Shown: positions 53,335-62,832 of the stretch, one piece after another
How positions within the stretch are numbered: position 1 is the first letter of the stretch
How the letters are laid out: every line of letters begins with the position of its first letter
NCBI GenBank assembly: GCA_027575765.1
Contig: JANBPT010000007.1
Coordinates: 62,001 to 126,000, forward strand
DNA: 64,000 bases
From: Tieghemiomyces parasiticus
Lineage: Eukaryota; Kickxellomycota; Dimargaritomycetes; Dimargaritales; Dimargaritaceae
Direction: 5' to 3'
Notes under the pieces: model-generated
Database searches by the model: none
What the model saw: only the letters and a program-made list of their open reading frames with translations
What the model was told of the DNA's origin: nothing
Made by a program: the position numbers and the translations under genes

Positions 53335-54438
53335 CCATGTCTGCCACCCAAGGGCAGGCAGGGTCAGAGGGGCCTTATCACACGCCCAAAGCAGGGCACC
53401 TAGGGTTGGTGAGAGGGTGGGCCAATGAGTCAACGCCGCGCCGTTCGGAGGCTCGTTGTCACCCAGTACCTGCTTACGGACCCCACGCTACCCACTGGAG
53501 GGCGACGCCTTTGGCCGGGGTTCATTACCGTGCCCCGCCCTGCGCAGGCGTGTGCGGATGGAAGGGCCAGCCAGCCAAGTGATCGTAGCGTAGGAAAAGG
53601 GATGGGCTGCCTTTTGCTACGATGAGTGACCGTGCATTGCTACCCAAAAATAAAACGCAGTCATGGGCTGCTGTCATTTTCGCGGGTGACTAAGGGGTGA
53701 GCCAATCGGCATCGAAAAAAACTTTCGTGACTCGGTGGAACCAATGGCAGGCTGTGGTGGCGCTGCAAGGAGTCGTAGAGGGGCGAGGCGGCGGTGAATG
53801 AGCGATTGCGGGCAGGTGGGGGTGGAGATTGCGAGTGCGCGCCGCTTTTCCCCGCATGTGAGGTCGTTCATTGCGGGGACCCGCGCCACGCGACCGCGCT
53901 ACCCTCTCCCTCTTCAGAGCCAAGTTAACACCCTCCGTAAAAGGAATGACAATAGAGTGCGAATCACGTCCCAACTGTGGGTGGCCGAGGGGAGGCGGGT
54001 TTCATCATGTTTTGCTACCTCGCCCCCACCAATTTACTCTTCCCATACAGGGTTCCCTTGGTGTCAAGTGGAGCGCCCGTCGCTACAGGTAAGGCAGCAA
54101 TGCGTGCGCATAGGCTGGGCGGCGGGAGGTCGTAGACATGGCACCGGCCGCCCTACAAAGCCCGGTACCGTCCAAGTGCCATTAGAGTTATGGCCATCTG
54201 GTCGACTACTCGCACGAATTTTAACACTAAAACCTTGCCATCATACAGCCCATAGACAAGGGGTTGTAGACGACTGAAACCATGAGGCTGGGGGAAGACA
54301 GACCTGAAAAGAAGGCCTGCTACCAGTTGGCAGATGGATGCACTGTGAATCATCGACTTTATCGGAGCATCTCACACCCGGTTCTTCCCGGCGTCGTTTG
54401 TCCCTCCTCTTCCACCCTCAACTCTTCTTTTTGTGGAC

Positions 54439-54615
54439 ATGTCTAACCGTTCGCCAGACAATTATAATAAGATGACGGACCGGATGGAGCCAGGCTCCCT
54501 ACAAACCATGCGGTATAGGTGTAGGTGTCTATATTCGTGCCGGTTCGGCAGTGGCATCGCCTATTCTACTCATATCGTGCTATCAACACGACTATTGATG
54601 AGCGGCGCCATCAGC
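54439..54615 (+). other. Possible first exon of an unidentified gene
   Basis: An ATG with MSNRSPDNYNKMTDRMEPGS follows a leader that is strongly pyrimidine-rich, like those of confirmed genes in this window. The frame is open to a GTAAGG donor near 54616, and an earlier GTATAG donor after the codon for Met24 is also possible. I could not place downstream exons or recognise a family. Confidence 0.2.
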
Positions 54616-55231
54616 GGTAAGGAATACATTTCATTGTGCAAAAAAAAAAACCAACTGACAACGGGACCTCCGTTACTGCGCCCACATTTACGGCTCCAGT
54701 TCTGCAATGATGGGTTGCACCCACCCCCGTGGAAATTTCGTAAACTTGAACTAAAAACGCAGTCACAGTATGGTAAGGGGGTTGGGTCACTTGACCTACT
54801 CCGATACCCTTAAAGGAAAGGGCAAGGGCTTGGCATACCCTTCCTTGGTACATGATAGGACCAAAAAAAAAGCGAGGGCAGGATTAGGCATAAGGGCCGC
54901 CTCCCTCCGCAGAATCTTAGCATTTTAGGAGGCGTATTCCTGTTACCAAAACTGAATAGTCCATGTAAATTATCAACGGATAAATTGGGCAAGGTATGTG
55001 CTAAACGGCTGCCATATCAATTGTCAAACGGGCCCCAAGGCAAAAATCATGGCGGTTGACCAGGGTAACCTGCGGATATCTATAAGGGTTATTTATATAT
55101 AGTACGTATAGGTTCCACAGGTGCCAACGAAAAATCCAGAAGGTATTGAATATATAATAGAGTGACATCGGACGTAGGTTCCAATGAAACGCGGTGGCAG
55201 CCCATTATGTTAGACTATATAAGGGGTTGTT

Positions 55232-55720
55232 CTATAGTCCGAAGCGTTCTGCGAGCGGAGCGACGGCATTGTACGCCAGGCGAGCCGGGTTATATTTGCT
55301 AGGCATAAAGCTCGTCTTGGCATGAGGCAGTTGCGAAATGAGGTGGTAATCCTCGTCACTGTACGCCAGCGCCTTTTGGAGGTTGTTACGGCTGTTTTCG
55401 GGGAGGCCCCGGTCGTGCAGAATCTTGGTGTAGTTGTACTTGGCCTTACGCATAAAATTGGGGTCTTTAAAGTGCTTGAGAGTTTTGAGGTATTTCTCGA
55501 AGCGGTTGATGTGGTCTTTACGGTCCTGAACTTCCGCCGTAGCCTTGCCCAGACCGCGACGTTCAAGGTGGCTCGGTGGCAGGAAAGTTGCAGCGACATG
55601 CGATATCACCGTAGGACTGGCACCAGTGGCAAGATTGGTACCGGTAGGCTTGGCCCAAAGAAGAGTCGCAAGCATGGACGAGGCTATGGCCAGAATGAGA
55701 AAGACGGCTGGTGATTGCAT
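55232..55720 (-). CDS. Small secreted protein, function unknown (162 residues)
   Basis: The ATG at 55720 starts a strong signal peptide (MQSPAVFLILAIASSMLATL) with likely cleavage after LLWA. The frame is open upstream but without sense. The mature part begins with a short Thr/Ala-rich region. A dibasic site (LERRGLG) could be cut by a Kex2-like protease, leaving a C-terminal domain of about 105 residues rich in Lys, Asn, His and Tyr (FEKYLKTLKHFKDPNFMRKA, then LPENSRNNLQKALAYSDEDY). There is no Cys in the mature part, so it is not a disulfide-rich effector. I recognise no family. A TATAAAAG element lies about 180 bp upstream on the same strand. It is the first of three small secreted proteins in a gene-poor stretch. 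Confidence 0.75.
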   Translation of the reverse strand: MQSPAVFLILAIASSMLATLLWAKPTGTNLATGASPTVISHVAATFLPPSHLERRGLGKATAEVQDRKDHINRFEKYLKTLKHFKDPNFMRKAKYNYTKILHDRGLPENSRNNLQKALAYSDEDYHLISQLPHAKTSFMPSKYNPARLAYNAVAPLAERFGL

Positions 55721-55901
55721 TGCGATAGAAAAGAAACGTATGGTCTTGTGTAAGAGATAAAGTCGAGGGCAAATGATAAAGAAGAGGAAAGTTATAAAAT
55801 GAACCGTCCGAAAATGTGCTTTAAGGGAATTATAGAAATAGAGATAATGGCAAATGGAAGTACTGGCATACGCGGCACACAGAGTGAGGGGATAGTGATG
55901 G

Positions 55902-55909
55902 CTTTTATA
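55902..55909 (-). promoter_or_regulatory. TATA box of the 162-residue secreted protein gene
   Basis: It reads TATAAAAG on the minus strand, about 182-189 bp before the ATG at 55720. Position and sequence fit a core promoter element. Confidence 0.55.
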
Positions 55910-58197
55910 CATGAGCACAGGCTGCCGGTGCCGCCGTGTAACCATACCGTTCTAGAGGAAAATGCTACCCATTAGAATAGGCCGAGTGGTGGTAAGGGAA
56001 TGATCGGGTCAATCTGGTGTCCTTCGTGGAAAACAGCGAGCCGACCTTGAACATTGAATCCAGCGAGGGCTCGGAGCAAAGGAGGCAGCAGGGGCAAGCA
56101 AAGGGTGAAGGTAGTTCACAATATCAAGAATTCTGGTTGTCTTCCATGCCAACAGGGATGGCATCAATCCACACCGTTTGGCCCCGTGTCCACAAGGCGA
56201 ATGGTGGGAAACCTGGCGGCCACTGTCAAATGAAACATCGGGTTCGTCTCCCCTGACCTGCGGTAAATGAGTACAGTAGTGGTGTTGGCCTTGAAGCTTG
56301 TGGTCTGTCTATTAGTTCAATTTGGGATACCAATGTAGGTGCCGGTTGGGGGAGACGTTAAGGATGTGGACAAACAGGGAATGGGCCTCTTTCCGGAAAG
56401 GTGACACAAGTAAAGCCACTGACGATGCCATGACGCCAGAAAGTAACAAGTATCAGTATATGTCGATGTTCACAGTAGTCGGAGGTATAATTCTTTTGCC
56501 TGTGATCACAACCCAGTTTGGCCCAGTACGGTGCACCACCTTGTGTAGTCTATTACTTTGCCGGATCACCCCGCACGGGACAGCTCACCGCTGTACCTCT
56601 TCACCATAGTTAAATATATAACCGTAGGACGTATTTACCGAATGTGTCGGGGACATCCCAATTACTATTTTAGTATTTTTGGAACAGGGAGGTAGGACGT
56701 TATCTGCTGTACCAGCCGCCAACCTGAAACATACATCCCTTCCTTGTCGGCCCACCATTTGTACAAAGGACAGGTGAATTGGGGCTCTCCGCAGTTCTCG
56801 TCAAGTTGGCCCAGTGACTTGACTGCCCGTCAGGCAACGTGGATAACCCGGAAGATAGCATGATCAACAAGACCTTGCTGGTTCCGGTGACCGGGTGCAG
56901 TAGTTTGAAGGTAATTCTAAACCGACTCACGCACGCTGGGAGCATCTACCGACGCTAGCTCCCCAGGTATATACCTAACGACGCGAGAGACCTGCCGTAT
57001 TAAATGGTTAACGAATACCCTCCAAGCTGGTCAGACGGATAGCCGTTGTCTGGCCTAGATATAAGCTGCAACGACAATGCTGCAAACTTTTAAGGGTACC
57101 TACACGCTCCGAAAAACACACAGCTCATGCGCATCAGGCCTCGCCGATATTAATATTGCCGCTATCATGCTGGGTACTGGATGTGGAAGCTGCCGCTATG
57201 GACCTTTACTTTAGTAGCCCTGCCTTCCTACTCCGATACGTTGTATCTACGCCGAAGTCTGAGGTGATGATTTGTGTGGAGCTTTAAACGTAGATGAGCT
57301 GACCTATGCGCGAATCATATCTTAGAGTAGAGCTGGCCCTCGTTCCCAAAACTTTTGCCGCGTAGAAGGCCTTGCGATTCTACCTGAAGGGCGACATGAA
57401 GAAACCTGTTTACTCGCAGTGTAAGACGGGTGTATATCTATGTATATTGCTTTGTTGGGGTCGCCTCCGGGAGCCAATGTCGAATTTGATGACACCGTAC
57501 TATTGTCGGTAGATATTATAGGATGAAAGGATTCGTTGTATTTTTGCTCATTAGGTTCGGTGGCCGTCGAGCTTACACCCTTAGGTGAGGTACTCGAACT
57601 ATAGGTATTTTACTAAGCGCAGTGCTAGGCTAGTTACTAAGGAGGCTGATAGGCCTACTAGAAATTTTAAGGTTTCTTTTTAGGACCACAACGTCCCATT
57701 CACATATTAGCTACTACAATTACTATGGGCCTACCCACGTTAATATTAGACAGCAACTTACATTCCGTTTGGATGCATGAGGGGGTACCGAGTACTCTAC
57801 AAGAGTCGAGCGAGGTTGTAATTCAGAAGATAATGGTTCGTCAGTGGAGAGTGTAGGTCAGCCTACTTTCGAACTATTGGCGGGAATGGCAACTTTTCCC
57901 CTAGGGCTCGCTCTTTTCTAGTGATCTTTAGTTAAGAGTCGATGCGAGTTCCTCAGGCTGGCTGTTATCTATCCTCCCGTATGGGCCTACCTAATATACA
58001 GGCAGTCTAATTTAGTACAGACTATTCGACGGCTATACTCCTCTGTGGCCGCACGAAACCCGAGGCCTTCACGCTGGTTTCGCGCAGATAGTCCATGTGC
58101 CAGCTTTTCATTGGCGAGGAGAGGTATGGACATGGATGGTCGGTATCGACGTCAAGATGAAGAGGGGCAGAGAGGCAGACATGACAAAGGGAAAGCG

Positions 58198-58223
58198 GAG
58201 AGAGAGAGAGAAAGAGAGAGGAG
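58198..58223. repeat. (GA)n microsatellite
   Basis: An almost pure purine GA repeat of about 26 bases, interrupted once by AAA, in the gene-free region before the 96-residue secreted protein gene. Confidence 0.9.
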
Positions 58224-58645
58224 GGATGCCAGTGAAGAGAGACAGGAGTGAACAGATTACACCTTTGTCTGGAAAAGCCAAAAAGGATTAGCTAAAGTCA
58301 TCAGTGGTAGGTGAAGGACTAGTCGGCAAGGGTTAAATAAAGATCTCACAGTGGTCATTACAAGTCTCTGTCGATTCGCTCATGTCTTTGTGGGCCTCGG
58401 TTTCATCGGTAGTGGTAAACTCTTTGATAAGCTGAAGTATACCCAAGGGAGATGCGAGATACCAAGGAAGAACCAATAGTCGAGTACGAGGCCAATAGAA
58501 GGGATGGGAGAGAGTGCAATACTTACTCTCTAACGGCGCTGGAACGGGAAGCGCTCCGTTCATTGAAGGCACTTGGCTGGGTTGATGGGCGGGAGGTGGA
58601 ATGAATATCGTGGCCAGAGAAGCCCGTTATCCCCCCCCGTTCGGA

Positions 58646-58652
58646 TATAAAA
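58646..58652 (+). promoter_or_regulatory. TATA box of the 96-residue secreted protein gene
   Basis: TATAAAA lies 154-160 bp upstream of the ATG at 58806, followed by a pyrimidine-rich leader with the cytosine-rich sequence expected before fungal starts. Confidence 0.6.
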
Positions 58653-58805
58653 TGACCGGATTCCACACCCCTTCGTATAGCTTATCAACCTACATCCATT
58701 TCCATTCCTCTCTTGCAAGCATCATCTTCTTCAACTTAAGTTTGCGCCTTACGCCTCCCCCCCGTTGAATACTCAAAACTTTCTCCCCAACCCAACTTGT
58801 CCACT

Positions 58806-59096
58806 ATGCAGCTCTCGTCCTTCCTCACTACCGTGGCCCTCGTCTTCGCCATCTGTGTTGCCATCGTTGAAGCTACGCCTATTCCGCAACCCAGGGCTCC
58901 CACCAAGATTACCGCCAAAACTTCCGTCAAGAAAGCCGCCCCTGGCGGCAACAAGACCAAATCCAGAGCTAGCTCATCTAATGCTTCCGAAGCCGGAGGC
59001 GGTGGGATGCGTACCGCAATGAAGGAGGCGGCGGCGGGCGCTGTTGCTGGGGCGTTGGTGAATAAGGGCATGGAAATGGCAACTGGAGGTTCTTAG
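58806..59096 (+). CDS. Very small secreted protein, Ala/Gly/Lys-rich (96 residues)
   Basis: The ATG at 58806 encodes a clear signal peptide (MQLSSFLTTVALVFAICVAI) with likely cleavage after VEA, near residue 23. The mature peptide of about 73 residues starts TPIPQPRAPTK and has a Lys/Ser-rich linker. It ends with a possible amphipathic helix, MRTAMKEAAAGAVAGALVNK, whose Gly/Ala spacing resembles glycine-zipper segments that insert into or oligomerise on membranes. The mature part has no Cys. I recognise no family. A TATA box and pyrimidine-rich leader precede it, and the three-codon-periodic composition supports coding. Membrane activity is only a suggestion from the helix pattern. Confidence 0.7.
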   Translation: MQLSSFLTTVALVFAICVAIVEATPIPQPRAPTKITAKTSVKKAAPGGNKTKSRASSSNASEAGGGGMRTAMKEAAAGAVAGALVNKGMEMATGGS

Positions 59097-59960
59097 TAGA
59101 GATCCTGATATTGGTGGTCTCACACCTGGTTCCTACCATTTCTCTCTCAGCATTTCATTCATCCCTCTCCATCCCCTCTCTCTATTTGCGCTCTTCCAAG
59201 ACGTCTATTATAATGCTTACTGTAGGGGCACTCAAAGACGAGACGTCTGCTACTTTGCACTGCTCATACGTATCCATGTATAATAAAACTTTACCCGTCA
59301 CACAGCTGAAGCAAAGCTGAGGCTCTGCAAGCCAAGTTACTAAGCCTCAGAAAAAGAAGGAGCACGCGTCACGCCTTGGTCCTAAGGACGCACAGGGGTA
59401 GCGTGAGAGAGCACACTATTAGTCACAACCTTTTAAGGAAAAGAGTTATTCTTTACACTATAGCTTACCTTGCTACGTATCCACCATGTGATCATTGTAA
59501 AATTCTAACCATTATCGGTTGAGTGCGATAAGCGGGATCACTTTTTTTTTTGTATTGACGCTGTCCAGGCTATAGGATTGAAACCGCCTTTACTGAACTG
59601 CCCACTACCCCGGGGTTCTACCGTTCTTTACCTTACGTTTACGCCCGGCTTGACTGAAATCAAGGAGTAACCCACAACCATGGTTAATTTTGGAACCCCT
59701 TAGCTATTCGAGCATAAAGTCTGAGGGCCCTTTGAACAATCGCAAGGGCTGGCATGAGGTCTACCATAGTACACCTCGGATATCACTCCAGTTTTAACTT
59801 GATTTAAATATTAGCGTTAGGAAAACCAGCAAGCGCAGAACAGGTCATTTAAGAAACGGAAGGTGATCCCTTCTACCTTTCTTCCGGGGAAATACGCTCT
59901 ACTAATTATCATCGCATCTCTACCTCAACCCTACCAACCGTTTACTGCGAGGCTAGTGGC
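59097..59960. other. Convergent intergenic region
   Basis: 864 bases between two converging secreted-protein genes, AT-rich, with a T9 run near 59544. No gene was recognised. Confidence 0.55.
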
Positions 59961-60665
59961 TTAGTGACGGCCATAAGAGCTGAAGGACTCGCTGCTGGAC
60001 GAGTGCTGGCTGCTGCTCTGCTGGGTGGAGCTGGAGCTGAACGAGCCGTTCTTGTTCTGACCGCTGGCTTTGGTCTGCTCAAAATTGTTCTGGCTTCCGG
60101 CGTCATGGGTCTTGGAGTAGTCGAACGACCCGTTGCGATTACGGCCGCTGGCCTGGTCAACCGACTTGCTGTACTGGCTATCGGAGGCCTTGGTATTCTC
60201 GAAGCTCTGGGAGCCGTGGCGGTTACTCTGGTCAGCCTTGGTGTGCTCAAAGGCAGACTGGTTGCCGCTGGCGGCGGCGTGCAGAGAGTCGTAGGCGCTA
60301 CCATTGCGGCCGCGGGTGCTGGTCGCCTCGTACCTGTAGTTCTGGTGGCCGCTGTTGGATTGGGTGTGGTCGTAGGTGGAAGCACCTTGGCGGTTGCGGG
60401 TGCTCTCCTGGGTGCGCTCGTAGTCGTTGTAGCCCTGGCTGCCGGCCCCGGCGGCATAGTTAATGGAGCCGTTGCGGTCCTTACCGCTGGCTTGGGTGAC
60501 CCTTGAGTGGTCGTAGCTGCTGTCGACCTTGTCGTGATCGTAGTTGTAGGAGCTACCACCACGGCCGAAGTCCACAGCACCTAGATTGCCGAGGGCGGGC
60601 GCGGCCCAAGACTCCGTAACAAAGAGGACGGCGGCGGCAGCGATGAAGGCGAGGGAGATCTGCAT
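59961..60665 (-). CDS. Secreted repeat protein with recurrent N-glycosylation sequons (234 residues)
   Basis: The ATG at 60665 starts a signal peptide (MQISLAFIAAAAVLFVTESW) with likely cleavage after AAPA. The mature region consists of about six degenerate repeats of 27-29 residues built around R/KNGS plus an aromatic residue and a later (Y/F)E(R/H/N/Q)T(K/Q) element, e.g. SGRNRNGSFDYSKTHDAGSQ. NGS is an N-glycosylation sequon and appears in at least four repeats, with NQS in another. Composition is dominated by Ser, Asn, Gly, Gln and Tyr, with almost no aliphatic residues, and the last 25 residues are nearly all Ser/Gln/His. There is no Cys, GPI signal or membrane helix. I recognise no family; a cell-wall-associated or extracellular matrix glycoprotein is the simplest reading. 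A TATATAA box lies about 130 bp upstream. Confidence 0.78.
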   Translation of the reverse strand: MQISLAFIAAAAVLFVTESWAAPALGNLGAVDFGRGGSSYNYDHDKVDSSYDHSRVTQASGKDRNGSINYAAGAGSQGYNDYERTQESTRNRQGASTYDHTQSNSGHQNYRYEATSTRGRNGSAYDSLHAAASGNQSAFEHTKADQSNRHGSQSFENTKASDSQYSKSVDQASGRNRNGSFDYSKTHDAGSQNNFEQTKASGQNKNGSFSSSSTQQSSSQHSSSSESFSSYGRH

Positions 60666-60790
60666 GGTGGCGATGGGGGTGGATGAACGGGGAATGACTG
60701 GCTAAAGGCCGGGGGAGGATATAATACAAAGTGAAAGATGGTGAGGATGAGGATTATGCTTAAATTGAGAAATGCGGGACTACCAGATCC

Positions 60791-60797
60791 TTATATA
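60791..60797 (-). promoter_or_regulatory. TATA box of the secreted repeat protein gene
   Basis: It reads TATATAA on the minus strand, about 130 bp before the ATG at 60665. Confidence 0.55.
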
Positions 60798-62263
60798 CAG
60801 ATGGGATTTCGTGCTAGTCAGATAGGGCCGAAATGCCTTCGAACGTGCAAAGGCCAGCTACTTTGACGGTCTTGATTGAGAATGGCTGGCGTAGGGGCCC
60901 ACAATGGTGTAATGGGGTTCATACGGTAGCTAAAACATCATTACCACCAACTGTGGCTGACTTGCCCACCAGCTCCCTCAAAATATTTCCGCCGGCGCCT
61001 AGGCGGACAACCATGTTTGGGAGTGGGTCAACCTTATACATTCAACTGCACGCCGTACAGTGGGCAGGACAATAGTCGCTTCGGACACCAGGGCCTAACG
61101 GGCGATTCTCCCAGCTGCACCTGGCTGCAAGTAACCTCGCAAGTAGGCAAGGTACGGTAGTGAATTTCGCTAGGTCCGTCACTGCAGTGGCCGGTATAAT
61201 ATGCCGCCCTGGACACTGTACCCAGGTACGCCACACATATGTTGAAGGCACCGAATTTGGTTTCGCGGAGCCAACTATTGTGTGTTCTCTCTACCTATAT
61301 TACGCCCAACGCTTCCACGAGAAGTGTTCCAATGCCCTTCATCTGCGGGGCGCCTGCAGAGACGGCCTTCTCGGCGCCGTGCAAGACGTAGGTCAAGAGG
61401 ATAGCTGTTCAACCTCGAAGCGTTTTGCAGAACACAAGGTTGGTGAGTTGGTTGGCGATACACTGAAGCACAACGGTGGAAACCTCGTACACAACTTAAC
61501 AATGAATTCGCGGGCTAAGCTGCGTATCTGTGCCAAGGTAACCATGTCGGTACTTTGGAGAGGGGGGGGGGCTCTCCGGGATTGTAAGCTAATTCTATTT
61601 CTACCTTACTCACCAGCTTAGCCGCAGATCTTCAGTACGTCCCTCCGCTTACCTTTGGGAGGGGGCTAATCTTAGTATTTTTACCTTCCTATCTGGGCCC
61701 AACAAGCAAAGGCTTGAGAATGTAATATGTCAACAAGCAACTACCTTCCTTGAATGATAGACCCCTAGAGCTAGGAATAGTGAGAGCGGAAACCAAATCC
61801 GACCGGCAGCGGGAGCAAACCCATCCCCTCAAAAAAAGGCATTATTCTGCATTGGCCATGCAGAAGGTTGCCTGACCTGTTGCCCAATCCCCAGTCGTGG
61901 TTCTCCCTGATAGCACAAATACGTATACTTGTTGGATCGGTACCACCACGCCTGCTGCTGATGTGGCTCTCTTTTCCTTAGCTAATCGGAAGGAACGCAA
62001 CTCCGCACCAGTTTCTCCGACCTTGGATATCACTCTATAGCACTTTGGGCAGTTTATCGGCTATGGTCATGTCACGGACATAGTACAGACGTGGCTCTTG
62101 GACGAAGGCTAGCAGCCTGAGCGTCTGACCCCATAGTGCAAGAACCTTGGTAGTGTAAGAATTATCAAATCTTCGAGCACGAGCTACGTTTAGGCTAAGC
62201 TATTGCCTACGACACATTTGGCAAATATAAATATATTTCTACCGTGTCCCCTCTTTAAACCCT

Positions 62264-62458
62264 ATGCCCAACCCATACGTCACACTTACTCGGCGTTACA
62301 TATGGGCTCTCCCTTTGATCTGTCATGGTGAGTGTTTCAAGGCCACTGGCCTAGGTGCGGAATACACTGTCAAACTGGCTTCCATTGGCCTTGGTCTTAC
62401 CACCCTCAGCCACTTTATTTTCCACTTTAGTGCGGACTACGGGTACACTGAGGATTAA
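62264..62458 (+). CDS. Doubtful short ORF (64 residues)
   Basis: MPNPYVTLTRRYIWALPLIC begins about 30 bp after an AT-rich TATA-like element (62223-62236). A GTGAGTG donor-like sequence lies within it after the codon for His21, so it could be either a complete 64-codon frame with a hydrophobic middle (LASIGLGLTTLSHFIFHF) or a first exon. No family was recognised. Confidence 0.2.
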   Translation: MPNPYVTLTRRYIWALPLICHGECFKATGLGAEYTVKLASIGLGLTTLSHFIFHFSADYGYTED

Positions 62459-62832
62459 CCTCCCGTTCAGCCGTCCATTGGAGAGCACTGCTGAACCCTA
62501 ACGTCGCCATGCTTTGGGCTCTACTAAGAACCATCGTCAATGGCGATAGGATACAAGACCAAATTTCCAACCTGCCTACTGGTAGCAGCCGTCAGGAACA
62601 GCACAATGAAGGCAATCAAGCACGGACCTCGGAGTCCTAATGTAGCCTAGAGACTAGGTATTTCTAGGATCCAGCCCTACAATCTCAGTATTTTCTTGAC
62701 TGCAAGGTTAATACCAGCTGTACCGAGGATTCCTTTAATGACTATTGCGATCTTTCAAGTGGATATTGGCTGGAATCGTATGCATTACACGTCTACGGTG
62801 TTACGTGTTACGATGTTAACTGAGATATTTAT

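Larger units (their letters stand above)
53011..55231. other. Gene-poor region with possible short exons
   Basis: About 2.2 kb holding the GCV2 promoter (TATA-like element at 53325-53334) and otherwise no certain gene. Two exon-like pieces on the plus strand are worth noting: 54051-54088, flanked by ACAG and GTAAGG, and an ATG-led piece from 54439 following a pyrimidine-rich leader. I could not assemble either into a complete gene. Confidence 0.45.
55721..58805. other. Gene-free region of about 3.1 kb
   Basis: The longest stretch without a gene call in the window, AT-richer than the rest. It should contain promoters for the two flanking divergent secreted-protein genes. It includes a GA-rich microsatellite near 58200. 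I saw no credible open frame, tRNA or known repeat element in it. Confidence 0.55.
60666..62832. other. Gene-poor region before the right-edge MFS gene
   Basis: About 2.2 kb. It contains the promoter of the secreted repeat protein, a stop-poor stretch at 61160-61621 whose first ATG is far inside, and a TATA-plus-ATG arrangement near 62225-62264. None of these is a secure gene. Confidence 0.45.
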
